Shown here: positions 1 through 6,817 of the stretch, in pieces
How the letters are laid out: the number at the start of each line of letters is the position of its first letter
How positions within the stretch are numbered: the stretch's first letter is position 1
Source: an uncultured Clostridium sp.
GTDB taxonomy: Bacteria > Bacillota > Clostridia > Lachnospirales > Lachnospiraceae
Reading direction: 5' to 3'
Length of the DNA: 64,000 nucleotides
Assembly (NCBI GenBank): GCA_900549235.1
Contig: URNT01000016.1
Span: 1 to 64,000, forward strand
Notes under the pieces: model-generated
The model's database searches: none
Told to the model about the DNA's origin: nothing
What the model saw: only the letters and a program-made list of their open reading frames with translations
Position numbers and translations under genes: made by a program

Positions 1-79
1 TATGGTTTTGTGGAACCATGTCATCCATACAGAACATGATCATTTGCTCTCGTTTTTTATCTGCATTTTTAGTCATCAT
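1..79 (-). CDS. IS1182-like transposase, N-terminal fragment (runs off the left edge)
   Basis: Only the first 26 codons are inside the window. Reading the minus strand from the ATG at 79 gives a basic start followed by a segment containing MFCMDDMVPQNH. This resembles the N-terminus of IS1182-family transposases, where a Met-Phe-x-x-Asp-x-Leu/Met-Val-Pro-x-x-His pattern precedes the helix leading to the DDE domain. A purine-rich AAAGGCGGTG lies about 6 bases upstream and a TATAAT box lies at 107-112, as expected for a real 5' end. The rest of the element, including its DDE triad, is outside, so intactness cannot be judged. The call rests on a short motif; another gene with a similar start is possible. 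Confidence 0.55.
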   Translation of the reverse strand, partial: MMTKNADKKREQMIMFCMDDMVPQNH

Positions 80-136
80 AAAAAACACCGCCTTTCTGAT
101 AACCCCATTATACCAGAAAAACGGTTATAAATGTAG

Positions 137-157
137 AAAAGCCCGGCTTTTGCCGGG
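137..157 (-). terminator. Rho-independent terminator downstream of the ABC-2 permease operon
   Basis: On the minus strand a CCCGGC/GCCGGG stem (142-147 with 152-157, AAAA loop) is followed by a short T run. It lies about 50 bases past the stop of the last permease gene and just upstream of the transposase promoter region. Confidence 0.6.
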
Positions 158-176
158 ACTTTGTCTACAGTCTGAG

Positions 177-199
177 CCGGGGCAAATGCCCCGGTTTTT
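177..199 (+). terminator. Strong GC hairpin with T tract
   Basis: Perfect 8-bp stem CCGGGGCA/TGCCCCGG (177-184 with 187-194), then five T residues on the plus strand. It is oriented to stop transcription coming from the left. On the minus strand it adds a second hairpin after the permease gene. Confidence 0.6.
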
Positions 200-205
200 C
201 ATAAT

Positions 206-1276
206 TTAAAATAATTTCAGATAATAATACGGCGCAAACAACCGCCCAATCCACTCTATCTCCCGGAACACACTCCCTATATCCACAAAAACCGGACAGA
301 ACACAAAACTGCCTATGAGAAAAAACGGAATCAGGCAGCAGAGCGCCTGGCTGCTTTTGCACACGATCTTCAGGCACCAGGAAAATGCCGCTGTCAGGAT
401 CACATAACCGGCCATACACCCAAGTTCCTTCCATACTCCCTCCCAGACTCCGCCTGCCACAAGGGCGGCAAGCACCGAGCAGCCCGCAAGGGCGGCAGGA
501 GCCCCAAGGAGAGCCAGGCGGCAGGGAAGGCGAAGGCTGTACTTCAAAGGCCCGAACAGCCCCTTTTTCTCATCCTCTCCCAACATCACACCGCCGTAAA
601 GCCCGGCCGCAAAGATCAGAACCGCTCCCACTCCCCTGACCGGAAAGACAGCCTTTGTATCCTCTGGCTGCACCGCCTGTTCCTTTCCGCGGGTCTCCGT
701 ATATTCAAAGTGAAAGGTACGGCCCTCTGCCAGGATCTCCTCATACAGCTCCCCCGCCCGCTCCACCGCCTCTCTCCGCTCCGCCTCATCCAGCGCCGCA
801 AACGCCTCTCCCTCTGCCGCATACCGCTCTAAAAGAGTCTTATGGTACAGCTCTGCCAGGGACGCGAACACAATCTCACCAGAAAGCTCCGCCGTTACGG
901 TAGAAGGTGCCTTATACACCCGGATAGAGCGCTTAAACTCCTTTTTATCCAGCTTATCCTCCAGCCCCTCGCTGATCACATACCCGCATTCTGCCCGGCG
1001 GGAGGCAACCTCCTCCTCTACCTCTTCTTCACTTCCGCACAAAAAGAACTGGAACATCCCATCCTCCGAGGATTCTGTCAGCTTCCTTGCCAGCTCCCGG
1101 CCCAGGCCATCTTCATCTTCTGCCCAGACAGCCACCCGGATCCCCTCATCCACTCCTTTTTCTCCCAGAGAAAATGCCATCGCCGCCACAGGAAAGAAAA
1201 ACAGCACTGCCAGAAATGCCCCTCTGCGCAGACATCTTTTACAGGAGAGAAAAAACCATAAAACTGCCTGTTTCAC
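206..1276 (-). CDS. ABC-2 type transporter permease, distal subunit
   Basis: A 356-residue membrane protein with one N-terminal membrane segment (about 15-36), a large soluble region (about 40-215) and a C-terminal cluster of hydrophobic segments (about 215-350). This layout is typical of ABC-2/YhgE-like exporter permeases, with a long extracytoplasmic loop between the first and second membrane segments. Its ATG overlaps the stop of the preceding permease (ATGA at 1273-1276), so the two are probably translationally coupled and form a heterodimeric membrane part for the ATPase at 4206-4880. The substrate is unknown. The protein ends in an aromatic FAPYYYLKLF tail. Confidence 0.75.
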   Translation of the reverse strand: MKQAVLWFFLSCKRCLRRGAFLAVLFFFPVAAMAFSLGEKGVDEGIRVAVWAEDEDGLGRELARKLTESSEDGMFQFFLCGSEEEVEEEVASRRAECGYVISEGLEDKLDKKEFKRSIRVYKAPSTVTAELSGEIVFASLAELYHKTLLERYAAEGEAFAALDEAERREAVERAGELYEEILAEGRTFHFEYTETRGKEQAVQPEDTKAVFPVRGVGAVLIFAAGLYGGVMLGEDEKKGLFGPLKYSLRLPCRLALLGAPAALAGCSVLAALVAGGVWEGVWKELGCMAGYVILTAAFSWCLKIVCKSSQALCCLIPFFLIGSFVFCPVFVDIGSVFREIEWIGRLFAPYYYLKLF

Positions 1277-2484
1277 TTATCTTTCCCCTCCTTCCATCTG
1301 CGCCAACGGCCTGCTGCCAGCCCCGCCAGAAGGCCGGCTGCCCCAAGAAACGCCAGCCGCCAAGCCGCCAGGGCCTCCCACTGCCCTGTCACCATCATTT
1401 TCACCCCATCCATCAGGGTATAGGAAGGCAGGAAGGGCGCCGCCCGGCGGACCGCCTCAGGCAGGAATACAAGGGGCAGAAAACCTCCAGACCCAAAGTG
1501 AGCCGCAGCCACCGCCCCAAAAAACATCAGCACTCCTCCTGTGAGATCTCCCGCCGCTTCAAACACAGCTGCAGATACAGCCGCAGCCCCAAAGCACACC
1601 AGAAGAAGGCCTACTGCTGTCCCGGCAGATACCGGCATCCATCCCGCCAACACCGCACCGGCACAAAGAAGCGCTCCTACTGCCAGCTCCAGCACAAAAA
1701 GCCCAAGAACCCTGGCGCAAAAAACCGTCCTGTCTCCGATGCCAAGAAGCTTAAGCTTTCGCCCCATCCCCAGACTGTAGGGAGCCAGATACCCTGAGGC
1801 AGAAACGGCACTAAGGAGCAGCACCAACCCCCCGCCGCTGATTCCGTAAAAGGCCAGAGTATCCACATCTTTCGTTGCACTGACCCGGACAGTCTGAAAA
1901 TAATCCTCCCTGGACAGGCTGTACTGCAGATAGCTCCGGTTCAGATCCTTTTCCAGCTGCCGGATGCTGTCCAAAAGTCCATATTCCTCTAAAAGCCGTT
2001 CCCCTGCATAGATCCCGGCCTGGGCAGAACCCAGCGTCCTGGCCCCTGCCTGTGTAAGTTCCTTAAAGATCCCGCTCTGGATCCCGCCTCCCCCAGGCAG
2101 CAGTACCTGGACCGGCAGATTGCTGCCCTCCAGGATCCCCTCTACAAAGCCCTGAGGTACCAAAAGCACTGCAAACAGTTCTCCCGACTCCAGTTCCTTA
2201 CGTGCCTCTGCTTCATCCATATATAAAAAATCGCACAGACTTTCCACGCTGTCCAACGAGCCAAGCATAGAGACCACCTGCTTTGCCAGAGGATCCTCCT
2301 CCGGCAGCACCACACCTACAGGTATCCTCCCTGACGCCTGCCCTCCGTAAAGGGTTCTGTCTGCCAAAAGGGCAACCGTACCCATAAAGCAGATCAGTAC
2401 GATTGCCCCTGCGATTACATAAGGAAGCCGCTTACACGCCCGTTTTAATTCAAGTTCAAAAAATACCAGACGCGCATTCTTCAT
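1273..2484 (-). CDS. ABC-2 type transporter permease, proximal subunit
   Basis: A 403-residue protein with one N-terminal membrane segment (about 20-42), a long soluble domain (about 45-210) and about five C-terminal segments, ending in a basic tail. The soluble part contains PVGVVLPEEDP and a following predicted alpha/beta stretch similar to the extracytoplasmic domain of ABC-2 family exporters. It begins 6 bases after the zinc-ribbon gene and overlaps the next permease by 4 bases. The tight packing supports one transporter built from two non-identical permeases. Export substrate cannot be read from the sequence; peptide, lipid or drug export are all compatible. Confidence 0.75.
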   Translation of the reverse strand: MKNARLVFFELELKRACKRLPYVIAGAIVLICFMGTVALLADRTLYGGQASGRIPVGVVLPEEDPLAKQVVSMLGSLDSVESLCDFLYMDEAEARKELESGELFAVLLVPQGFVEGILEGSNLPVQVLLPGGGGIQSGIFKELTQAGARTLGSAQAGIYAGERLLEEYGLLDSIRQLEKDLNRSYLQYSLSREDYFQTVRVSATKDVDTLAFYGISGGGLVLLLSAVSASGYLAPYSLGMGRKLKLLGIGDRTVFCARVLGLFVLELAVGALLCAGAVLAGWMPVSAGTAVGLLLVCFGAAAVSAAVFEAAGDLTGGVLMFFGAVAAAHFGSGGFLPLVFLPEAVRRAAPFLPSYTLMDGVKMMVTGQWEALAAWRLAFLGAAGLLAGLAAGRWRRWKEGKDK

Positions 2485-2490
2485 ATTTCT

Positions 2491-4182
2491 TTAGTTTCCG
2501 CCCTCCAACTGGCCAGCCAGCCCTATAACTCCAAACAGCAGCTCAAACACCACGCTGTTCCAGTCCTCCTCTGTTGCAGCCAGCACATCAAAGGTCTCTC
2601 CCTGAGGAGCCTCGATAGCGCCCGACAGAGGCTGCAGGTAATATTCGCCGCTGAGTGTGGTGGTAAGTTCTTCCATATTCGCATCCGGCACCACCACCGT
2701 AAGGGAATCCAGCGCCACATGGATATTGCTGCCCTTCTCCAGCTCATCTACCGCTCCTGTCATATCCAGTTTTACAGCCTGCACACCGTTCACTCCACCC
2801 TCCAGGGAGGCATGATAAGCGCCGTCCTCTGCCGTATAGGTGCCGGTAAACATACCGTTAAAAGAAGTCTGATCCGGCAGGACTGCATCTACGGAAACAT
2901 CAGCTGTCAGCTGTTTGCCATCATAGGTTCCCTGCTTTACAAACTCAAGACTGGTCGCTGACTCACCCTGGGTCAGCATCAGGCTGCCCGTCATATTCTG
3001 GGTCAGATAGGTCCCTCCCTGAAGCTGCCAGTTCCCATCTACCTGCACGTCGCTTTCCGCGCCGTAAGCTGCACCGTTTAATACGGTGGTTCCTTCCACC
3101 GACGCAAGCCTTCCATCCTTTGTCACATAAACCTTCAGCTGAATGTCATTTAAGGCAGCCTCAAGCTCTGTGATCATCTGCTCCACCGCTGTCTCGGCAG
3201 CTTCGTAGGTCTGATCCAGCTGCTCCTGGGCAGACAGCTCCTGTCCGGTTCCATAGCTGCCCATCAGCTCTGCCATCCTTGTCATGGCCTCCAGCTGCTT
3301 TAAATAATCTCCCTTTAAGGTCTCATCCTGCAGAAAGAAATCAGAGGAGGTTCTGAGGAAATCGATCATGGCAGCCTTGCTTACAGCCACCTGGTAGCCC
3401 TTGCAGGAGGTTTCCTTTCCATCTACCAGAAAGGTTCCCTTCTCTCCCTTTTCTACGGTAAGAGCCGCCTTAAAATTCTCCTGGGCCTTGCTTCCCTCTT
3501 TATATCTCTCATACAGAGCCTTCAGATCAAAGAGTTCCGAGTCTTCCTTCTCTGCAAGCTCTGTATAATAAGACGTCAGTCCGTCTATATCCACGCCATT
3601 CTGCTCCAGATAGGGCCCAAACACCGGCGAAGCCTTAATACGGTCCGCCAGCCCCTCGCTTATATCCAGGGTAAATACCTTCCCGGAAAGCTGGGGAGCT
3701 GCCGCCATCAGGTTTGTATCATCTGCGTATACATAGAGATTGGCCGCGTCCATACCCCCGTAAATCAGACCCATATCAAACAGCGCCTTCTTCTCAGTGA
3801 CGCTGTTCTTTCCCTCAAAGCTCAGGCCGCTGCCTGCATAGGCATTTACCATTTCGTCGCTGCTGCTATCCAGCTTTAAGGTAAGGCCACCCTCGTAATC
3901 ACCGGCTGCAGCCGCCTCGGCAAGGGCCTCAAGACCAAACAGTTCCTCCACAGGAGATACCTGATCCTCCTGGTAAATGTTCTCGAATGCATGGATCACT
4001 GTTTCCTTGGGATCCTCCATCCCAAACTTCACAAAAGCCGCCGCTGCCACGCAGACCACAGCCGCTGCCGCCACCGCGATCCCGATCACCTTTCCATTCT
4101 TCTTTCCTGCCGGTGTCTGGCACTCCGGGCATACCTTTGCCTGCTCCGGAAGCTCCGCATTACACTTGCTGCATTTCATCAC
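2491..4182 (-). CDS. Zinc-ribbon, single-pass membrane protein with large extracytoplasmic domain
   Basis: A 563-residue protein that starts with a CxxC...CxxC zinc ribbon (Cys 4, 7, 18 and 21 in MKCSKCNAEL and CPECQ), followed by one Ala/Val-rich membrane helix (about 33-54). A roughly 500-residue hydrophilic region follows, rich in acidic residues and beta-strand-like repeats (LDMTGAV, ADVSVDAVLP), similar to DUF6583-type proteins. The topology would put the ribbon in the cytoplasm and the large domain outside. It sits between the ATPase and the two permeases of an ABC-2 exporter with short gaps, so it is probably a dedicated partner, perhaps a sensor or chaperone of the exported substrate. 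No enzyme motif is visible. Confidence 0.65.
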   Translation of the reverse strand: MMKCSKCNAELPEQAKVCPECQTPAGKKNGKVIGIAVAAAAVVCVAAAAFVKFGMEDPKETVIHAFENIYQEDQVSPVEELFGLEALAEAAAAGDYEGGLTLKLDSSSDEMVNAYAGSGLSFEGKNSVTEKKALFDMGLIYGGMDAANLYVYADDTNLMAAAPQLSGKVFTLDISEGLADRIKASPVFGPYLEQNGVDIDGLTSYYTELAEKEDSELFDLKALYERYKEGSKAQENFKAALTVEKGEKGTFLVDGKETSCKGYQVAVSKAAMIDFLRTSSDFFLQDETLKGDYLKQLEAMTRMAELMGSYGTGQELSAQEQLDQTYEAAETAVEQMITELEAALNDIQLKVYVTKDGRLASVEGTTVLNGAAYGAESDVQVDGNWQLQGGTYLTQNMTGSLMLTQGESATSLEFVKQGTYDGKQLTADVSVDAVLPDQTSFNGMFTGTYTAEDGAYHASLEGGVNGVQAVKLDMTGAVDELEKGSNIHVALDSLTVVVPDANMEELTTTLSGEYYLQPLSGAIEAPQGETFDVLAATEEDWNSVVFELLFGVIGLAGQLEGGN

Positions 4183-4205
4183 TTTTCCTCCCGCTTTTAT
4201 GTATT

Positions 4206-4880
4206 TTATCGAAACAGCCCGATGAGCTCCGAGGCCGACCGGCTGTTTTTGATCCTTACAAGCCTTCCCTCCTTCAGTACATACATCTCCGTACAGAGAG
4301 CCAGCTCCTCCAGCTCATGGGAGGTAAGGATCACCATTCCTCCCTGGGCCATATGGTGCTTCAGATACCTTCGTATCTCCTCCTTGCACTCCAGATCGAG
4401 AGCCGCTCCCGGCTCGTCCATGATCAGCACCGAGCCATGGCCTGACAGAGCGCAGGCGATACTGAGACGCTTTTTCATGCCGCCCGACAAGGCTCCGGCC
4501 CGCTTTTTAAGCATCTGGTCCACTCCCAGCATGGCGGCAGGCCCTTCCTTCAGATCTGTCTCCATGGCCCTCTTATCGCCTCTGTACCAGAGACGCAGGT
4601 TATCCCTGACGCTCAGTTCCTCCATCAGCGGATTTTCCTGGGGCACATAGGCTGCCATCTGGTCAAATACCTCGGGATGTCCCACTGCCTCCCTGCCGTC
4701 AAAGAGGATGCTTCCCCGGTCCGCCCTCTGCGCTCCGGCCAGGATAGATAAAAGAGTGGTTTTCCCGCAGCCATTTACCCCCAGGATTCCCACACAGCTC
4801 CCCGGCCCGGCCTCAAAGCCGGCTTCCCGGAGGATCTGCTCTTTTCCATAGGACTTACAGATCCCTGACACCTTAAGCAT
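4206..4880 (-). CDS. ABC transporter ATP-binding protein (ABC-2 exporter)
   Basis: A 224-residue nucleotide-binding domain with Walker A GVNGCGKTTL (about 34-43), signature LSGGMKKRLS, Walker B SVLIMDEPGAALD and a switch histidine in LTSHELEEL. It is short for the family, lacking a C-terminal extension. It is the first gene of a four-gene operon, reading into the zinc-ribbon protein (23-base gap) and two ABC-2 permeases. An AGGAGG lies 7 bases before the ATG. The protein should power export by the downstream permease pair. Confidence 0.9.
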   Translation of the reverse strand: MLKVSGICKSYGKEQILREAGFEAGPGSCVGILGVNGCGKTTLLSILAGAQRADRGSILFDGREAVGHPEVFDQMAAYVPQENPLMEELSVRDNLRLWYRGDKRAMETDLKEGPAAMLGVDQMLKKRAGALSGGMKKRLSIACALSGHGSVLIMDEPGAALDLECKEEIRRYLKHHMAQGGMVILTSHELEELALCTEMYVLKEGRLVRIKNSRSASELIGLFR

Positions 4881-4913
4881 ATCCCATCCTCCTGCCTTTT
4901 GTCATATACGATT

Positions 4914-4942
4914 AGTGTAACATAGAATCCATTTTCAGACAA
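4914..4942 (-). promoter_or_regulatory. Sigma-A type promoter of the ABC-2 exporter operon
   Basis: Minus-strand TTGTCT (4937-4942), 17-base spacer, TACACT (4914-4919), about 35 bases before the ATPase start. Confidence 0.6.
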
Positions 4943-4979
4943 AAGAATTTATTATTAAGTTTTTCTTACTTCCAAACGT

Positions 4980-5011
4980 AAAAAAGCCCGCAGACATCTC
5001 TGCCTGCGGGC
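4980..5011 (-). terminator. Terminator of the infC-rpmI-rplT operon
   Basis: The minus strand shows an 8-bp stem GCCCGCAG/CTGCGGGC (4986-4993 with 5004-5011) followed by a run of six T residues. It is located 25 bases after the rplT stop. Confidence 0.85.
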
Positions 5012-5035
5012 CATATATAATCAGCTTATAAATAA

Positions 5036-5392
5036 TTAAGCAATCTTGCTCTTTGCCAGCTCAGCTAACTTTGCAAATCCCTCTGCATCGTTGATCGCCA
5101 TATCGGAAAGAACCTTACGGTTCAGATCAACCTCAGCCAGCTTTAAGCCGTACATAAACTTGCTGTAGGAAAGGCCGTTGATACGTGCAGCAGCGTTGAT
5201 ACGTGCGATCCACAGCTGTCTGAACTGTCTCTTTCTTTCCTTTCTGCCTGCATAGGAGCTGGTCAGTGCGCGCATAACGGACTGCTTCGCAATTCTGTAC
5301 TGCTTGGAACGGGCTCCTCTGTAGCCCTTAGCCATCTTCAGGACTCTGTTATGTTTCTTCTTTGCATTTAAACCGCCTTTAATTCTTGCCAT
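5036..5392 (-). CDS. rplT: 50S ribosomal protein L20
   Basis: A 118-residue protein, the usual L20 length. It has the characteristic basic N-terminal extension (MARIKGGLNAKKKHNRVLK) and the conserved globular part around SYSKFMYGLK and NRKVLSDMAI. L20 binds 23S rRNA early in 50S assembly. In Firmicutes it also represses its own operon by binding the infC leader. It lies third in the classic infC-rpmI-rplT order, 30 bases after rpmI, and is followed by a strong terminator. Confidence 0.98.
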   Translation of the reverse strand: MARIKGGLNAKKKHNRVLKMAKGYRGARSKQYRIAKQSVMRALTSSYAGRKERKRQFRQLWIARINAAARINGLSYSKFMYGLKLAEVDLNRKVLSDMAINDAEGFAKLAELAKSKIA

Positions 5393-5422
5393 CGGTAATT
5401 CCTCCTTATAAAAATGTAAAAC

Positions 5423-5620
5423 TTACAGATATGGTAAAATCTTCTTCATTGCCTTAACGTTGGTAGCGTCGGTAACAATATCTTTTCTAAGATTTCTTTT
5501 TCTCTTTGTAGACTTCTTAGTTAAGATGTGAGACTTGTAAGCTTTATTGCGGACTAACTTACCGGTTCCTGTTTTTTTAAAGCGCTTTGCTGCAGCTCTG
5601 CTGGTTTTTAACTTTGGCAT
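5423..5620 (-). CDS. rpmI: 50S ribosomal protein L35
   Basis: A 65-residue, very basic protein with the L35 hallmarks MPKLKTSRAAAKRFKKTG near the start and SHILTKKSTKRKRNLR in the middle. It is a structural component of the large subunit. It sits between infC (28-base gap) and rplT in the conserved translation operon, with a GGAGG ribosome binding site ahead of the ATG. Confidence 0.98.
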   Translation of the reverse strand: MPKLKTSRAAAKRFKKTGTGKLVRNKAYKSHILTKKSTKRKRNLRKDIVTDATNVKAMKKILPYL

Positions 5621-5648
5621 TGTAATTTCCTCCTTAAAACTTTGTATT

Positions 5649-6155
5649 TTAACGTTTTGCAGTTAAAAACATAACCATGCTTCTTCCTTCTACCTTTGAG
5701 GGCTTATCAACAACTGCGATGTCAGCCAGACTCTCAGCGAAATCATCCAAAATATACTTTGACTTGGACATATGTGCCATCTCGCGGCCTCGGAAACGAA
5801 GTGTTACCTTTACCTTATCACCCTTTTCAAGGAACTTCCTTGCGGCTCCCACCTTGGTGTTCAGGTCGTTTGTGTCAATATTCGGGGATAAACGAACTTC
5901 CTTAATCTCGATTACCTTCTGCTTCTTTCTGGCTTCCTTTTCCTTGCGGGCCAGTTCGTAACGGTATTTTCCGTAGTCGATGATCTTACATACCGGCGGC
6001 TTCGCAGTAGGAGCAATCTTTACCAGGTCCAGCTCTGCTTCCTGGGCAAGCTTATACGCGTCCCTCGCAGACATGATACCTAACTGCTCTCCATCCTCGC
6101 CAATGAGCCGCACCTCTTTGTCTCTGATCTGTTCGTTAATCATTAATTCGCTAAT
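5649..6155 (-). CDS. infC: Translation initiation factor IF-3, ATT start codon
   Basis: IF-3 of 168 residues with the family N-terminus ISELMINEQIRDKEVRLI and the conserved C-terminal domain ending in KVEGRSMVMFLTAKR. It prevents subunit joining and proofreads the initiator tRNA on the 30S subunit. An in-frame ATG exists at 6221, but it has no ribosome binding site and would add 22 unrelated residues. The ATT at 6153-6155 has GGAGGT 8 bases upstream (6164-6169) and matches the family start. ATT initiation is the known autoregulatory device of infC, since IF-3 discriminates against non-canonical starts. A later ATG (codon 5 of this reading) is a weaker alternative. Confidence 0.93.
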   Translation of the reverse strand: MSELMINEQIRDKEVRLIGEDGEQLGIMSARDAYKLAQEAELDLVKIAPTAKPPVCKIIDYGKYRYELARKEKEARKKQKVIEIKEVRLSPNIDTNDLNTKVGAARKFLEKGDKVKVTLRFRGREMAHMSKSKYILDDFAESLADIAVVDKPSKVEGRSMVMFLTAKR

Positions 6156-6376
6156 GGTCCTACACCTCCATACATCTTGTTCATTGGAATCAGCATCTCT
6201 CCGGGGGATACCCGGAAACAAAAAAATAAAGCGGACAGTTATCCTATCCGCTCAATCTGCATACTAAACCATCAGCTGTTCTTAACCAGCCTTCTGCTTC
6301 TGCTATGAACCCGGGTCACTTATTCGTGCCAGGGTGAGGCGGATACCTGCTTTCCTGTCAGTCGTTCTCACAACTT
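6156..6376 (-). promoter_or_regulatory. infC leader (L20-type autoregulatory leader, candidate)
   Basis: A leader of about 220 bases lies between the promoter and the infC ATT. It contains a terminator-like stem-loop at 6220-6251 well ahead of the ribosome binding site, and GC-rich segments that could pair earlier. In Bacillus and relatives, ribosomal protein L20 binds such leaders and causes premature termination. The structure here was read by eye only, so the L20-binding pseudoknot itself is not proven. Confidence 0.6.
6220..6251 (-). terminator. Attenuator hairpin in the infC leader
   Basis: On the minus strand GCGGATAG (6244-6251) pairs with CTGTCCGC (6231-6238) through one G-U pair. 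It is followed by TTTATTTTTTT. It lies between the operon promoter and infC, so it can only act as a conditional terminator. Confidence 0.8.
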
Positions 6377-6381
6377 CTGCT

Positions 6382-6410
6382 AGTTTACTACAGAATAGCT
6401 GGTTTGTCAA
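6382..6410 (-). promoter_or_regulatory. Promoter of the infC operon
   Basis: Consensus -35 TTGACA (6405-6410), 17-base spacer, -10 TAAACT (6382-6387) on the minus strand. It is positioned just after the DUF1540 gene and ahead of the attenuated leader. Confidence 0.8.
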
Positions 6411-6426
6411 CAGCTTTTTTGTTTTT

Positions 6427-6741
6427 TTATCTTGCCTTAAAGGTTCTGCACTTTGTCTCACTGCACTGACAGGCTCCGTCCCCGCAGATGTCGATAGCCT
6501 GGGCCGAGCAGCGGCAGGCATCGTTGTAGGTGCAGTTTCTGGCGTCGCAGCTTACCTCCAGGCGGTCCTCCGGGGTCTTAAACAGGTTGGTGAACATACC
6601 GCCCTTGTTCTCGTCAAAACTGGCGCAGCAGGTGTCCTCCGATGCCGAGGCCTGGTAGCCGTCTACGGTGATGGCTCCCTTACAGCAGCACTGGTCTGAA
6701 TTGTGGACGCAGGTCTTTACACTGCATTTTAATCTTGTCAT
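6427..6741 (-). CDS. DUF1540 domain protein, cysteine-rich
   Basis: A 104-residue protein with two DUF1540-like halves: LKCSVKTCVHNSDQCC plus DTCCASF, and VSCDARNCTYNDACRC plus CQCSETKCRTF. The regular Cys spacing suggests metal binding in each half. DUF1540 proteins are common in spore-forming Clostridia; their function is not established. AAGGAGG lies 9 bases before the ATG. It appears monocistronic, between the glycosidase operon and the infC promoter. Confidence 0.85.
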   Translation of the reverse strand: MTRLKCSVKTCVHNSDQCCCKGAITVDGYQASASEDTCCASFDENKGGMFTNLFKTPEDRLEVSCDARNCTYNDACRCSAQAIDICGDGACQCSETKCRTFKAR

Positions 6742-6817
6742 ATCCTTCTACCTCCTTGTGTGATCTTGGCAGAGATAGTATATGCAGACCGGTCCGTTCC
6801 ATTCATTTTTAAGAAAT

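Noticed and set aside
385..1797. Plus-strand Pro/Arg-rich frames opposite the ABC-2 permeases
   Set aside because: Antisense shadows with no start signals or domain similarity.
6156..6221. ATG at 6221 as infC start
   Set aside because: No ribosome binding site; it overlaps the leader terminator's T tract, and the extra residues do not match IF-3.
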